From an uncultured Actinomycetaceae bacterium (GTDB lineage: Bacteria; Actinomycetota; Actinomycetes; Actinomycetales; Actinomycetaceae): a stretch of DNA of 64,000 nucleotides. Position 1 is the first letter of the stretch, and every line of letters starts with the position of its first letter. The stretch lies in contig CABQJD010000004.1 in NCBI GenBank assembly GCA_902464405.1, positions 62,001 to 126,000 on the forward strand, read 5' to 3'. The translations under genes and the position numbers were made by a program. The notes beneath the pieces were generated by a model. It was not told where the DNA came from, searched no databases, and saw nothing but the letters and a program-made list of their open reading frames with translations. Below, piece after piece: positions 1 to 9,567 of the stretch.

Positions 1-893
1 TAACCGACAACATCGCAGCTGTTTGTGGCAGCATTCCAGAAAGCGGAACCTAAGTAGTATGCGGTACCGTCGGCGAGGGTTACACCATTTGTGGAGCACT
101 GGGCAGCGTCGGTAGCAAGCTTGGCAGCCTCGATAGTTTTAGCGCCGTTGAGGAAGTTATTGAGATCGTTGATACCTGCAATATCAAACCAGAAAATCTG
201 GTTGAGAGCGTGGTGCAGACCGGATGGGATTAGCAGGCGGTTAGCAACACCGTAAATACCTGCACCCACGGCACCGAGTCCTGCAATCCAGTTGCCGAAT
301 GCGAAGAGAATCGAGTATACAAGCGGCCATACAAAGAAGAGGATAGCGGCGAGAACGATCGAGAAAAGTGACGTCAGAATCGGAACCAAGCGACGACCGG
401 AGAAGAATGCCAAGAAATCCGGGAGCTTCGTGGTAGAGAAGCGGTTGTAGGTCCATGCGGCGAGCACACCGACGAGAATACCGATGAGTACGTTCTTATC
501 GTTGATGGCACCCCAGCCGGATGCTGCCCAGTTCTCCGGGTAAATCCAGTTGCCTTCGGGATCTTTTTCCAGACCCTTGATGACCTCGATTGTGCCCACC
601 ATAAGGAGAGTTTTAACAGTGCCATAACCAATCCAGCCTGAAAGTGCAGCAGCGCCATTGCTCTGCTTTGCCAGACCGAATGAGATAGCGATAGCGAAAA
701 GCCAGCCAAGGTTATCGAGAATAACGCCGCCAGCTTTAATTAAAACGAGGGCAACTACGTTGTTTGCCCCCCAGCCCGTTGGATCAATCCAATAGCCGAT
801 ACCCATGAGGATAGCTGCTACGGGCATCACAGCAACGGCACCCATCAACGCCTTACCAAGACGCTGGAGGTTACCAAAAACCTTTCCACCCAT
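1..893 (-). CDS. PTS transporter EIIC, N-acetylglucosamine type (partial, 3' end outside window)
   Basis: The minus-strand frame is open from an ATG at 893 to the window edge, about 297 residues. It starts MGGKVFGNLQRLGKALMGAV and continues as a polytopic membrane protein. Stretches such as SGRRLVPI and GLHHALNQIFWFDIAGIND match the EIIC domain of the glucose/GlcNAc PTS family, and the last is typical of the GlcNAc (NagE) branch. This subunit carries and phosphorylates an incoming sugar across the membrane using phosphate from EIIB. A good ribosome site (AAAGGA, 8 nt spacing) supports the start. Whether EIIB is fused at the C-terminus cannot be seen. The upstream 242 bp (894-1135) should hold the promoter; I found no clear operator there. 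The family is quite certain, the exact substrate less so. Confidence 0.85.
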   Translation of the reverse strand, partial: MGGKVFGNLQRLGKALMGAVAVMPVAAILMGIGYWIDPTGWGANNVVALVLIKAGGVILDNLGWLFAIAISFGLAKQSNGAAALSGWIGYGTVKTLLMVGTIEVIKGLEKDPEGNWIYPENWAASGWGAINDKNVLIGILVGVLAAWTYNRFSTTKLPDFLAFFSGRRLVPILTSLFSIVLAAILFFVWPLVYSILFAFGNWIAGLGAVGAGIYGVANRLLIPSGLHHALNQIFWFDIAGINDLNNFLNGAKTIEAAKLATDAAQCSTNGVTLADGTAYYLGSAFWNAATNSCDVVG

Positions 894-1135
894 TGTGAAA
901 TTCCTTTCAATCACAAAAGTAAATATGGAGACATATACTCGCATAAGCGCGCAGTACAGTCCGCTTTTACCTTAATACGAACAAGAGAAAACTAAGAGGG
1001 TATAAGGTCAGTTCTTACGTAAAAGAGCATTTTTCGCAAAAAGACTGAGTAAAACAAGCGTATTCCAATCAATAAAGTGAGTAAATTTACAAAATTTCGC
1101 TCACAGCTTTATTGTAAAATGTGATTGGCGTCTAT

Positions 1136-2713
1136 TTATTCACTAGCAGCATCTACAGTATGCGCACTGAGCAGCTCACGTGCCTGCGCAGCAAGCATAA
1201 TTGACCCCAACACCGTCACCGAAGCAGGCGTAAGGGAGTCAGAATCTAGACTCTCCGCCAGATCGGCAGCAGATGCAAGAGCCATCCCAAGATCTGGCTC
1301 GACGATAATGCGATCCTCACCAAATACACTGCACGCAAGCTCAGCAAGATCATCAATGTCTGCAGCGCGCTCCCCTAGCATTTGCGTAATAACGACAGCG
1401 GCAAATGCTGGCTCCATAACACCAAGCACACCCTCGGCGTCTTTATCCCCCATCATTGAAAACACAGCCACACGAGGACCAGGAAAAGCCTCATTTAACG
1501 CTTCAACAGTAGCAGCAGCGCCATGAGGATTATGAGCAGCATCTACAATAATCACAGGCGAGCCTTTAACTACTTCCATACGCCCAGGGCTGCGCACAGT
1601 CATTAGCGCATGTTCAGCCACATCGTTACTCACCGAACGACCATAGAAAAACGCCTCTACCGCCGTGAGGGCAACTGCCGCATTCAAACTCTGATAGCTG
1701 CCAAGCATCGCAAGAGGCACATCTTCATAGAAGTGTGACGGAGTGCGCACGCTCACCATCTGCCCACCCACAGCAGACTCTCGGCTCACAGTTTCAAAAT
1801 CTTCACCGTAGCAGAAAAGCTTCGCCTCCTGCTTAGCTATACGCGCATCAATCAGCGCCCGCACACTCGGCTTTTGCTCTGCCGAAACCAGTATTTTTCC
1901 GCGTTTGAGAATCCCCAGCTTTTCAGCGGCAATTTCTTCCACGGTATTTCCCAGCCACTTTTGATGATCGAGATCCACAGGCATCAATACGGCCACGTCT
2001 GCATCAATCACGTTCGTTGCATCCCACGTGCCGCCCATACCGACTTCCACCACAGCCACATCGATTGGCGCCATCGCAAAAGCCGAATACGCCATCACTG
2101 TGAATACCTCAAAGAAGCTCATGCGAGGCCCGCCTTCAGCAAGAGAACGCTGATCTACAAGCTCGATAAACGGCTCAATCTCCTCCCACGTCTCAATAAA
2201 ATCGGCACGAGAAATAGCTCTACCGTCAATCGCTATACGCTCACGCACAGTATTCAAATGCGGCGAGGTAAAACGCCCAGTTCGAAGCCCCTGCTCGCGC
2301 AGCAGCGCTTCGATCATACGCGCTGTACTCGTCTTGCCGTTCGTCCCCGTGATATGAATACTGCGATAAGTATTGTGAGGATTTCCCAGCAAATCCAGTG
2401 CAAGCTGCACGCGATCTAGCGAAGGCTGGACCTTGTGCTCGGGCGCACGCTGAATAATCTGCTGATAGATCTCATCGACGCGAGCGTCAAGAGCAGCGTC
2501 ATTGGCAAGCTGGGTAGCGGCATCAGGAAGAGCCTTCACATCATCAACGATACTCGGATCAGGCCCAGCCATCAGCCCGCTTGTGAGGAAAGCCGCAAGC
2601 GCCTCATCGTAATCCTCAACCCCTCCCGCTGAAACATCTTCATCGAGAGCTTCGAGAATCACTCGCGCATCTTGCGGATCCATATCCGCCGGAATGTGCT
2701 TATCTTCTGCCAT
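1136..2713 (-). CDS. folC: Bifunctional dihydrofolate synthase / folylpolyglutamate synthase
   Basis: The product is 525 residues, Mur-ligase fold. The P-loop HITGTNGKTSTARMIEALL lies about 120 residues in, followed by FTSPHLNTVRERI and the C-terminal domain motif IIVDAAHNPHG. FolC adds glutamate to dihydropteroate and extends folate polyglutamate tails in the cytosol. The first 75 or so residues are acidic and lie ahead of the usual FolC start region, so the protein is longer than the common 420-450 residues. The chosen ATG has AGGAG 9 nt upstream. It lies 41 nt downstream of ileS on the same strand, so the two may be cotranscribed; an ileS-folC order is common in actinobacteria. Confidence 0.93.
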   Translation of the reverse strand: MAEDKHIPADMDPQDARVILEALDEDVSAGGVEDYDEALAAFLTSGLMAGPDPSIVDDVKALPDAATQLANDAALDARVDEIYQQIIQRAPEHKVQPSLDRVQLALDLLGNPHNTYRSIHITGTNGKTSTARMIEALLREQGLRTGRFTSPHLNTVRERIAIDGRAISRADFIETWEEIEPFIELVDQRSLAEGGPRMSFFEVFTVMAYSAFAMAPIDVAVVEVGMGGTWDATNVIDADVAVLMPVDLDHQKWLGNTVEEIAAEKLGILKRGKILVSAEQKPSVRALIDARIAKQEAKLFCYGEDFETVSRESAVGGQMVSVRTPSHFYEDVPLAMLGSYQSLNAAVALTAVEAFFYGRSVSNDVAEHALMTVRSPGRMEVVKGSPVIIVDAAHNPHGAAATVEALNEAFPGPRVAVFSMMGDKDAEGVLGVMEPAFAAVVITQMLGERAADIDDLAELACSVFGEDRIIVEPDLGMALASAADLAESLDSDSLTPASVTVLGSIMLAAQARELLSAHTVDAASE

Positions 2714-2754
2714 TGCCGCTGCTCCTACACTCGTTCGTTACTTCACAGACTAAA

Positions 2755-5700
2755 TCATTTCACAGGCTGCACCGCAACCGTAATGCCATCTGCACCGCCA
2801 GCTACATCTGATTCCACCGTGAGCGTCTCAGAAACGATCATCTCCAAGTTTGCTTGCACAGCAGCAAGCTTTTCGCTCGGCACACGCAAAGTGAGTTTAA
2901 TCCGATCTGCGATATTCAAATCGTCAGCCTTACGCTGATCCTGGATCGCACGAATGACGTCGCGCGCATACCCCTCAGCCTCTAGCTCAGCAGTAAGCAC
3001 AGTATCGAGCACGACGAATACGCCATCATCGAGCACCGCAGCTACAGAACCTTCCTCAGCCTCTACAGCAGTCGTCAAAGTGAACTGACTCTCCGTGAGA
3101 GTGACGCCGTCACCTACGTGCATGAGCACGGCACCATCTGCGTCAAACTCCCAATCCCCCTCACGTGCTGCTTTAAATAATGCAGATGTGAGTTTGCGCT
3201 GGCTCGGATCAAGCTCGCGCGGAAGCACAGCCAAATTATGAGAAACTTTCAGCCCAGACTCTTCAGCGCGAATCACCTCAACCGCTTTTACATTTACTTC
3301 AGAAGCGATGAGCTGAGCAAACGGTGCAAGATCCTTATCCGTCACTACAGTGAGTTTTGCGAGCGGTAGACGCACACGCAACTTTTCAGCTTTGCGCAGA
3401 GCATGAGCACTAGAAACCACTGCTCGAACTTCGTCCATCACTGAAACGAGATCTTCATATGCAACAGCCTCAGGGAACTCTGGCCAATCCGTTAAATGCA
3501 CAGAGCGACCGCCCGTCATACCACGCCACATTTCCTCTGAAAGGAGCGGCAGCAGCGGAGCAACCACACGCATAAGAGCTTCGAGAGCTGTATAGAGCGT
3601 ATCGAAAGCTCGCTCGTCTTCGTTCCAGAAGCGGTCACGGCTCGTACGCACATACCAGTTAGTGAGCAAATCAAGGAAATCTCGAATAGCGGCAGCGGCA
3701 CTAGGAATATCGAGCCCTTCAAAATCTGCCTTAACCTGATCAGCAAGTTTCTTTGTGCGCGCAAGTAAGTAGCGATCCATCACGTCAAGCTTGTCCACAA
3801 CAGATGAATCTGCCAGATCGAGAGGTTGAGCTAGATAGCCTGCTCCCTTCTTACACGCGCCTGCATACAATGTGAAGAAATAGTAGGTATTCCACAGAGG
3901 CAAAATCACGTGACGCACTGCCTCGCGGATCCCCTCTTCTGCCACCACGAGATTTCCACCGCGCAACACAGGTGAACTCATAAGCATCCAACGCACAGCA
4001 TCGGAGCCGTATGTATTGTACATTTCCATCGGATCAGGATAGTTACGCAGACTCTTTGAAGCTTTGCGTCCGTCGTTTCCAAGCACAATACCGTGCGAAA
4101 TACACGAAAGGAACGCTGGCTTATCAAAAAGACCTGTAGCAAGCGCATGCATCACGTAGAACCAGCCGCGCGTCTGCCCGATATACTCCACAATAAAATC
4201 GCCTGGATAGTGCGATTCGAACCAATCACGATTATTAAAAGGATAATGCTTTTGCGAATATGGCATCGAGCCTGAATCAAACCACACATCAAGGATATCC
4301 GTGACGCGGCGCATCGTACTTTGCCCTGTCGGATCGTCGGGATTCGGACGAGTAAGCTCGTCAATAAAAGGACGATGCAGATCAGGTTCGCCGTCACGCC
4401 CACGCGGAAGCCGCCCAAAATCACGCTCAAGCTCTTCAAAAGAACCGTACACATCGACGCGCGGATATTCAGGGTTGTCACTCTTCCACACAGGAATAGG
4501 GGTGCCCCAGTAGCGGTTGCGAGAAATTGACCAGTCGCGAGCATTGGCAAGCCAGTTGCCGAAAATACCATCTTTAATGTGCTCTGGTTGCCATGTAATC
4601 TGCTGATTAAGCTCCACCATGCGATCCCTAAATGCCGTGACTTTCACGAACCACGAAGTCACAGGCTTATAGATCAGTGGATTGCGACAGCGCCAGCAGT
4701 GCGGATAGCTGTGCACGTAGCTCTTTTCCTGCACAAGCACAGCGCGATTTTCAGCAGCAATACGAGCAAGCGGCCCTGTACCATCTCGCAAATCGTTAAT
4801 AATTGGACGATTCGCTTCAAACACCTGCATATCTGCGTAATCACTCACGGCAGAGAAAAATTTCGCTCCAGCATCAACCGTTTCAATGACCTTGATATCG
4901 GCATCGGCAAGTACGAACATATCGTCTTCACCATACGGTGCAATATGCACAAGCCCTGTACCATCTTCTGTGGTCACATAATCTGCCACGCGGATTTGCC
5001 AAGCATTAGCACCAGGAGCTGCAGCGTCACGGCTGTAGTACTCATAAATCGGGTGGAACATCTTACCGTGCAAGTCACGCCCTTTGAAACGACGCAGCAC
5101 CTGCGGCTCCTCGCCCAGTTCCTTCGCATAGGTAGCGAGGCGAGCTTCACCAATCACCACGACTTCGCCGGCAACAGGCGAGCCTTCCATATCATCAGCA
5201 ACTTTTACAGCAACGTAATCGATATCGGGCCCGACGGCCACAGCCAAGTTGGACGGAAGCGTCCACGGCGTCGTCGTCCAAATAAGAATCAATTCGGGCT
5301 TTCCAGTTGGAGATTCTTCGCCGAGCAACGATTCTTCCAGACGCATACCTACTGTGACAGTTTGGTCTTGACGATCCTGATAAATATCGTCATCCATTTT
5401 GAGCTCATGGTTGGATAGCGGTGTCTGATCATGCCAGCAATACGGGAGCACGCGGTAGCCTTCGTAGACGAGCCCTTTATCGTAGAGAGTCTTAAAACTC
5501 CAGATTACTGATTCCATGTAGCTCGGCTGATACGTGCGGTAACCGTGATCGAAATCAACCCAGCGGGCTTGACGGCGCACATACTGCTTCCACTCGTCGG
5601 CATAGGTCATCACGGAACTCTTACAGGCATCGTTGAATGCCTCAATACCGTATTTTCCCTCAATTTCGCTCTTATCCGTGATCCCGAGAATGCGCTCAGC

Positions 5701-6018
5701 TTCGAGCTCCGCCGGCAAACCATGTGTATCCCAACCAAATACTCGATCTACCCGATGCCCAAGCTGAGTTTGAAAGCGAGCAACAAGATCTTTCACATAG
5801 CCCGTAAGTAAGTGCCCATAATGTGGCAGCCCATTGGCAAAAGGCGGACCATCGTAAAACACAAACTCACTTGAACCAGCTTCACGCTGATCAATAGATG
5901 CTTGGAACGTGCCGTCATGATCCCAAAAATCAAGAACTTCCTCTTCAAGCACAGGAAGATTAGGGGACGCCACCACGCCATTATCAGCGCGATGAAGTGG
6001 ATAGCGGTTGTCGCTCAT
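2755..6018 (-). CDS. ileS: Isoleucyl-tRNA synthetase
   Basis: The 1087-residue class I synthetase charges tRNA-Ile. The HIGH-type motif reads PHYGHLLTG near the N-terminus, the KMSKS-type loop reads RKASKSLRNY, and a long anticodon-binding C-terminal part follows; the length suits the long, eukaryote-like IleRS form. The frame is open further upstream to 6171, but that stretch encodes the T-box element. The ATG at 6018 (MSDNRYPLHR) has GAGGAG about 9 nt before it and begins where synthetase homology begins, so I use it. Expression is very probably controlled by the T-box leader immediately upstream, which senses uncharged tRNA-Ile. folC follows 41 nt downstream. Confidence 0.97.
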   Translation of the reverse strand: MSDNRYPLHRADNGVVASPNLPVLEEEVLDFWDHDGTFQASIDQREAGSSEFVFYDGPPFANGLPHYGHLLTGYVKDLVARFQTQLGHRVDRVFGWDTHGLPAELEAERILGITDKSEIEGKYGIEAFNDACKSSVMTYADEWKQYVRRQARWVDFDHGYRTYQPSYMESVIWSFKTLYDKGLVYEGYRVLPYCWHDQTPLSNHELKMDDDIYQDRQDQTVTVGMRLEESLLGEESPTGKPELILIWTTTPWTLPSNLAVAVGPDIDYVAVKVADDMEGSPVAGEVVVIGEARLATYAKELGEEPQVLRRFKGRDLHGKMFHPIYEYYSRDAAAPGANAWQIRVADYVTTEDGTGLVHIAPYGEDDMFVLADADIKVIETVDAGAKFFSAVSDYADMQVFEANRPIINDLRDGTGPLARIAAENRAVLVQEKSYVHSYPHCWRCRNPLIYKPVTSWFVKVTAFRDRMVELNQQITWQPEHIKDGIFGNWLANARDWSISRNRYWGTPIPVWKSDNPEYPRVDVYGSFEELERDFGRLPRGRDGEPDLHRPFIDELTRPNPDDPTGQSTMRRVTDILDVWFDSGSMPYSQKHYPFNNRDWFESHYPGDFIVEYIGQTRGWFYVMHALATGLFDKPAFLSCISHGIVLGNDGRKASKSLRNYPDPMEMYNTYGSDAVRWMLMSSPVLRGGNLVVAEEGIREAVRHVILPLWNTYYFFTLYAGACKKGAGYLAQPLDLADSSVVDKLDVMDRYLLARTKKLADQVKADFEGLDIPSAAAAIRDFLDLLTNWYVRTSRDRFWNEDERAFDTLYTALEALMRVVAPLLPLLSEEMWRGMTGGRSVHLTDWPEFPEAVAYEDLVSVMDEVRAVVSSAHALRKAEKLRVRLPLAKLTVVTDKDLAPFAQLIASEVNVKAVEVIRAEESGLKVSHNLAVLPRELDPSQRKLTSALFKAAREGDWEFDADGAVLMHVGDGVTLTESQFTLTTAVEAEEGSVAAVLDDGVFVVLDTVLTAELEAEGYARDVIRAIQDQRKADDLNIADRIKLTLRVPSEKLAAVQANLEMIVSETLTVESDVAGGADGITVAVQPVK

Positions 6019-6019
6019 T

Positions 6020-6400
6020 AGGTATTTCTCCTCAGCCTCATCCATATGGACATCGTGGCGAGGACGACGATTGCACCTGCTTGCACCTACTGTCGCACGA
6101 AAATTTGCAACAAGGCACATAGCCGCAAAAGCCGCGGTACCACCTCGCTTGCCGCCCACCGTCACGAACATCCATAGAGCATATTCGCTATGCGAGCAAC
6201 CGCTTCGTTGAAGTTCTTACGGAACTCACTCGTTCGGGTCTACTGAGAATAGAGATACACTGCAGCGCAAGCACTGTGATGCAAGGAAAACAGCACTGCA
6301 AAAGCACTGTGCACCTTGCCGTATGCGCTCTATTCCGTTCTTCCGAAAGCTCCCCGGTGATTGCCGGATCAACGCCGATAAGAACTTTAGCTTATCGCAA
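6020..6400 (-). promoter_or_regulatory. T-box riboswitch leader of ileS (translational type)
   Basis: The leader contains the T-box core AGGTGGTACCGCGG (6132-6145, minus strand), near the consensus AGGGTGGNACCGCG. Upstream is a stem I region with GATCCGGCAATCACCGGGGA and TTCGGAAGAACGG, which resembles actinobacterial ileS T-boxes. Two AUC triplets (6359-6361 and 6367-6369) are candidate isoleucine specifiers. GCGAGG (6143-6148) can pair with CCTCGC (6058-6063), enclosing the T-box. No intrinsic terminator precedes ileS and the element runs to the ribosome site, so control of translation initiation is more likely than transcription attenuation. The leader boundaries are approximate. Confidence 0.9.
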
Positions 6401-6634
6401 TATTCTGTGCGAGCACGTCTCAGATACGAAAAATCAAGCGTGATATTTCTTGCACCTTGCTAGACGCGCCATTAAAGCGCTGCTTACTCGAAAATAACAG
6501 AAAATAACAGTAAATAACGGCACTAGAGTACCAATAGCGCGAAAATAAGGTAAAGCACGATAGTGCGAAAATACATGATTCAAAAAAAGTTACACCATCT
6601 GCTTGCAGTGTTAGCACGCCAGGAATATCCCCAT

Positions 6635-7384
6635 TCACGCATAATCGCATGTGGTATTGGCATATGATTCAAACTCGATAAGCGCTCTTTTGAGCTGTCG
6701 ACCATACGCATAATCGCCATAATCCACACATTTACCAGCAGCTAATGCGCGTGCTCCTGCTGCTGGAATCACTCGGTGGCACGGCACCAGCAAGGGCACA
6801 GGGTTAATTGCGCACGCATGAGCTACAGCGCGCACTGCACGAGGGCGCCCAATACGCGCTGCAAGCTGGGAATACGTAATCAACTCGCCAGGATTCAAAT
6901 TTAGTAGCGCTCGATAACACGCCATCTGCAGTTCAGTACCACGTATCATCGGCTCAAGAGCACAAAGCGCGCTAATATCTCCGCATTCCCATAAACGTAT
7001 AGCTTTTAATATGCGCTGAGAAAATTCGGGAATGCACATATCTTCCGCAGGCTCCTGCTCGTTGCGAACCACAATTCCGCCTGGAGGATACCCAGTTTCA
7101 GGATCAAGATCCCATACATCGTCCTCGCCACCTTCAATTCCACACCACGAATACTGTGGGGGAGCTGTGTCGTATTCGAAAGATACATGCGCCACAGCAT
7201 TATTATTCCCCTCGACAACGAGCACATAGCCACCAATCGAACCATCGCACGTTGCCAAAGGAATGCGCACGATCTGCATCGAATCTTCATCTATATGCCG
7301 TAAGCCTGCGCAGCCTTGCGTGACGCCTCCATCAATTTTCATGAAATCTTCTTCAAGCTGCATCATGCGCCCAGCAATCTCCAT
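6635..7384 (-). CDS. Methylated-DNA--protein-cysteine S-methyltransferase
   Basis: The product is 249 residues. The C-terminal half has the canonical AGT fold: YSQLAARIGRPRAVRAVAHA (DNA-binding helix) followed by PVPLLVPCHRVI, where the Cys of PCHR accepts the alkyl group from O6-alkylguanine in a suicide reaction. The N-terminal half is less conserved and longer than in Ogt (usual length about 170), so the start could be internal. It lies on the minus strand just after the HAD phosphatase (37 nt gap). Between it and the ileS leader I see only non-coding sequence (6401-6634), presumably holding the ileS promoter. Confidence 0.88.
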   Translation of the reverse strand: MEIAGRMMQLEEDFMKIDGGVTQGCAGLRHIDEDSMQIVRIPLATCDGSIGGYVLVVEGNNNAVAHVSFEYDTAPPQYSWCGIEGGEDDVWDLDPETGYPPGGIVVRNEQEPAEDMCIPEFSQRILKAIRLWECGDISALCALEPMIRGTELQMACYRALLNLNPGELITYSQLAARIGRPRAVRAVAHACAINPVPLLVPCHRVIPAAGARALAAGKCVDYGDYAYGRQLKRALIEFESYANTTCDYA

Positions 7385-7421
7385 ATATCACCGCCTACCC
7401 GACATCTCAGCGGCACATATT

Positions 7422-8213
7422 TCATATAAGCCCGCGCTCTTTGAGATACCAATACACGCCATCATCATCAGCACTGCGAGCCACAGCATCTGCGTGCGCT
7501 TTCACATCAGCTTTTGCATTGCCCATTGCCACTCCACATCCCACCTCGCAAAGCATCGATATATCGTTGTGACCATCACCAAAAGCAATAGCTTCACTCG
7601 CCTGTATGCCGTAATGCGCGAGCAGCGATCGCACGCCCACACCTTTACCAATATGAGAAGGGATCACATCTACAGCTCGATCCCACCACGCAACAACTTC
7701 TGCTTCAGGCACTCCCTCCACTAAGAGCGAATGCTCAGCAGGCGTAGCACCGACCGAAAATTGATAGACGTCATTGCTCTCAATCACAGCGTCGAGATCG
7801 TCAACGATATTGATCGGCTCTCCTGATATATCTAAGTACGCTCGCATATCGTCGTCAGCGCCGTTGGCAGCCAGATCATCAACAGTAGAAATAATCACTG
7901 GCCGACCAATTGCTTTAGCATTCTCTACAATCGCATAGACGGCATGGCGTGGAATTGGCTTAGAAAAGATCACCTCGCCCTCTGCCGTATAGCAGTACGA
8001 ACCGTTAAAAGTGAGATACGCATCAAAATTCACGCCCTCGAAGGTAGGAACGATTGCTGGAGCGCGCCCAGTTGCCACCACAATTTTTACACCAGATGCT
8101 TGCAGAGCATTGAGAGCTTCTCGCGTTTTCTCAGTGATTTCACGGCGTCGAAATGGCAAAAGAGTGCCATCAACGTCAAAAAATGCGATACGAATATCTT
8201 CAATGCCGCTCAT
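7422..8213 (-). CDS. HAD-superfamily (Cof-type) phosphatase
   Basis: The 263-residue product has HAD motif I, FFDVDGTLL, near residue 11, motif II-like VVATGR, and a C-terminal FGDGHNDISML (motif IV, Mg binding). This is the Cof/IIB class, cytosolic phosphatases of sugar phosphates or of flavin/PLP-type cofactors; substrate cannot be read from sequence. The ATG at 8213 has AGAGG 6 nt upstream. A longer frame reaches 8264 but adds a basic tail without homology. The gene is divergent from the BASS transporter at 8303, with only 89 bp between start codons. Confidence 0.88.
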   Translation of the reverse strand: MSGIEDIRIAFFDVDGTLLPFRRREITEKTREALNALQASGVKIVVATGRAPAIVPTFEGVNFDAYLTFNGSYCYTAEGEVIFSKPIPRHAVYAIVENAKAIGRPVIISTVDDLAANGADDDMRAYLDISGEPINIVDDLDAVIESNDVYQFSVGATPAEHSLLVEGVPEAEVVAWWDRAVDVIPSHIGKGVGVRSLLAHYGIQASEAIAFGDGHNDISMLCEVGCGVAMGNAKADVKAHADAVARSADDDGVYWYLKERGLI

Positions 8214-8289
8214 GGTTTTCCTCTCAGTTTGCAATTTATCTGCAATTTTCGCACGCACGTTCAAAACGCATTATTGCGCACATATTATT

Positions 8290-8303
8290 TATAATTTCCA
8301 CTA
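8290..8303 (+). promoter_or_regulatory. Perfect -10 box (TATAAT) for a leaderless transporter mRNA
   Basis: TATAAT occupies 8290-8295 and the ATG begins at 8303, 7 nt later. Transcription starting 6-8 nt after the -10 box would begin at or beside the start codon. There is no Shine-Dalgarno sequence before that ATG, so the message is probably leaderless, which is common in actinobacteria. Confidence 0.6.
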
Positions 8304-9295
8304 TGGCTATATCAGATAATGCTAACAAGCGGTTCCGTCAGAATAAAGAGGACGCTAGCGCTCTGCGCGCAGTCACAATTTTCCCGCTGATGATTTTCGT
8401 TGCAGGGATTCTTGGCTTCACTTTTCCACAAGCGGCTCTCCATATTACTCCTCACACCTCGATTCTCTTGGGTGTGATTATGTTTGGCATGGGTTTGACT
8501 CTCACACTCCCAGATTTCAAACTTGTTTTTTCTCACCCTCTTCCGATCCTTATTGGCGTTGCGGCGCAGTATCTGATTATGCCTAGCATTGCTATATTCG
8601 TTGTCTGGATTCTTCGCCTGCCTGCTGATATTGCTGTTGGGGTGATTCTCGTCGGCTGCGCTCCAGGCGGCACCGCTTCGAATGTGGTGAGCTATTTAGC
8701 AAAAGCTGATGTGGCGCTTTCTGTGACGATGACGTCCGTATCCACCTTGCTCGCTCCTGTCTTCACCCCTCTGCTCACGAGCTTCCTCGCTGGGCAGTAT
8801 ATCCCCGTAGACGGAGGAGCAATGGCTCTTTCTATTGTGAAGATGGTGCTGGTGCCCGTGGTGGGAGGTCTTCTCGTACGTTTGCTTATTCCTGTAACGA
8901 TCGAAAAACTTTTGCCTATTATGCCGTGGGTGACGACGGTCGTTATTTCTATTGTGGTTGCGGGCGTAGTTGCCCCATCCCACACGGCTGTACTCACTGC
9001 AGGTCCCCTCGTCTTATCTGCAGTTATTTTGCACAACCTCATCGGTTTCGGGCTTGGCTATGGATGCGCCAAACTCTGCCGCTCCAGCGGGCGTGTTGCA
9101 CGAACCGTGAGTATCGAAGTGGGTATGCAAAATTCTGGTATGGCTGCGACCCTTGCGACCACATACTTTTCTTCGATGCCGGCAGCGGCGCTCCCAGGCG
9201 GTATTTTCTCTATATGGCATAACCTTTCTGGCGCTGTGCTGGCTCTCATCTTCCGCCGCATGAGTGAACGAGAAAACGCCCGAAAAAATGCTTAA
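8303..9295 (+). CDS. BASS-family (bile acid:sodium symporter-like) transporter
   Basis: The product is 330 residues with about nine or ten hydrophobic segments. The sequences GVIMFGMGLTL and VGCAPGGTASNVVSYLAKADVALSV, the latter with the conserved PGG/N/S pattern, mark the SBF/BASS family (PF01758). Members are sodium-coupled importers of organic acids such as pantothenate, pyruvate or bile acids; the substrate is not clear here. A frame open upstream to 8153 overlaps the divergent HAD gene and lacks homology, so I start at ATG 8303, which is directly behind a TATAAT box. No linked biosynthetic gene indicates the substrate. Confidence 0.88.
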   Translation: MAISDNANKRFRQNKEDASALRAVTIFPLMIFVAGILGFTFPQAALHITPHTSILLGVIMFGMGLTLTLPDFKLVFSHPLPILIGVAAQYLIMPSIAIFVVWILRLPADIAVGVILVGCAPGGTASNVVSYLAKADVALSVTMTSVSTLLAPVFTPLLTSFLAGQYIPVDGGAMALSIVKMVLVPVVGGLLVRLLIPVTIEKLLPIMPWVTTVVISIVVAGVVAPSHTAVLTAGPLVLSAVILHNLIGFGLGYGCAKLCRSSGRVARTVSIEVGMQNSGMAATLATTYFSSMPAAALPGGIFSIWHNLSGAVLALIFRRMSERENARKNA

Positions 9296-9492
9296 GCAAA
9301 CTAATTGGTAGACTATCGAGACTCAGAGCTGCGTTTAGTTGTGGAATTATTTCGCCTCGAGGCGCACTTCCCCCCACTTCTCCCCTCGGGGCGCATTTCC
9401 GCATCCGCTCTCTCAGGCTCATCTTATAGCTCTGCAAAAAGTACAGCGACGCACAGTATGCACGTATTGCACATATTCTAGTAGTGATTCTA

Positions 9493-9521
9493 GTGGTGAG
9501 AAGATATTCTCTTCTCACCAC
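9493..9521. repeat. Perfect 12-bp inverted repeat in the proC leader
   Basis: GTGGTGAGAAGA (9493-9504) and TCTTCTCACCAC (9510-9521) are perfect complements with a 5-nt loop. No T-run follows in the + direction, so it is not a standard terminator for the upstream transporter. It lies 46 nt before the proC start and could be an RNA hairpin or a protein-binding dyad. Confidence 0.6.
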
Positions 9522-9567
9522 ATTCCCAATGAAATCTCACACCAACGCATTTGTTTAAGAGGCTCCA

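Noticed and set aside
1874..2419. 181-codon plus-strand frame
   Set aside because: It lies wholly inside folC on the opposite strand, has no ribosome site and shows no domain.
4579..5418. 279-codon plus-strand frame antisense to ileS
   Set aside because: A long shadow frame in a strongly biased gene; composition follows ileS codons and no family features are seen.
6019..6171. N-terminal extension of ileS
   Set aside because: The DNA is the T-box core and ribosome site; the extension lacks synthetase homology.
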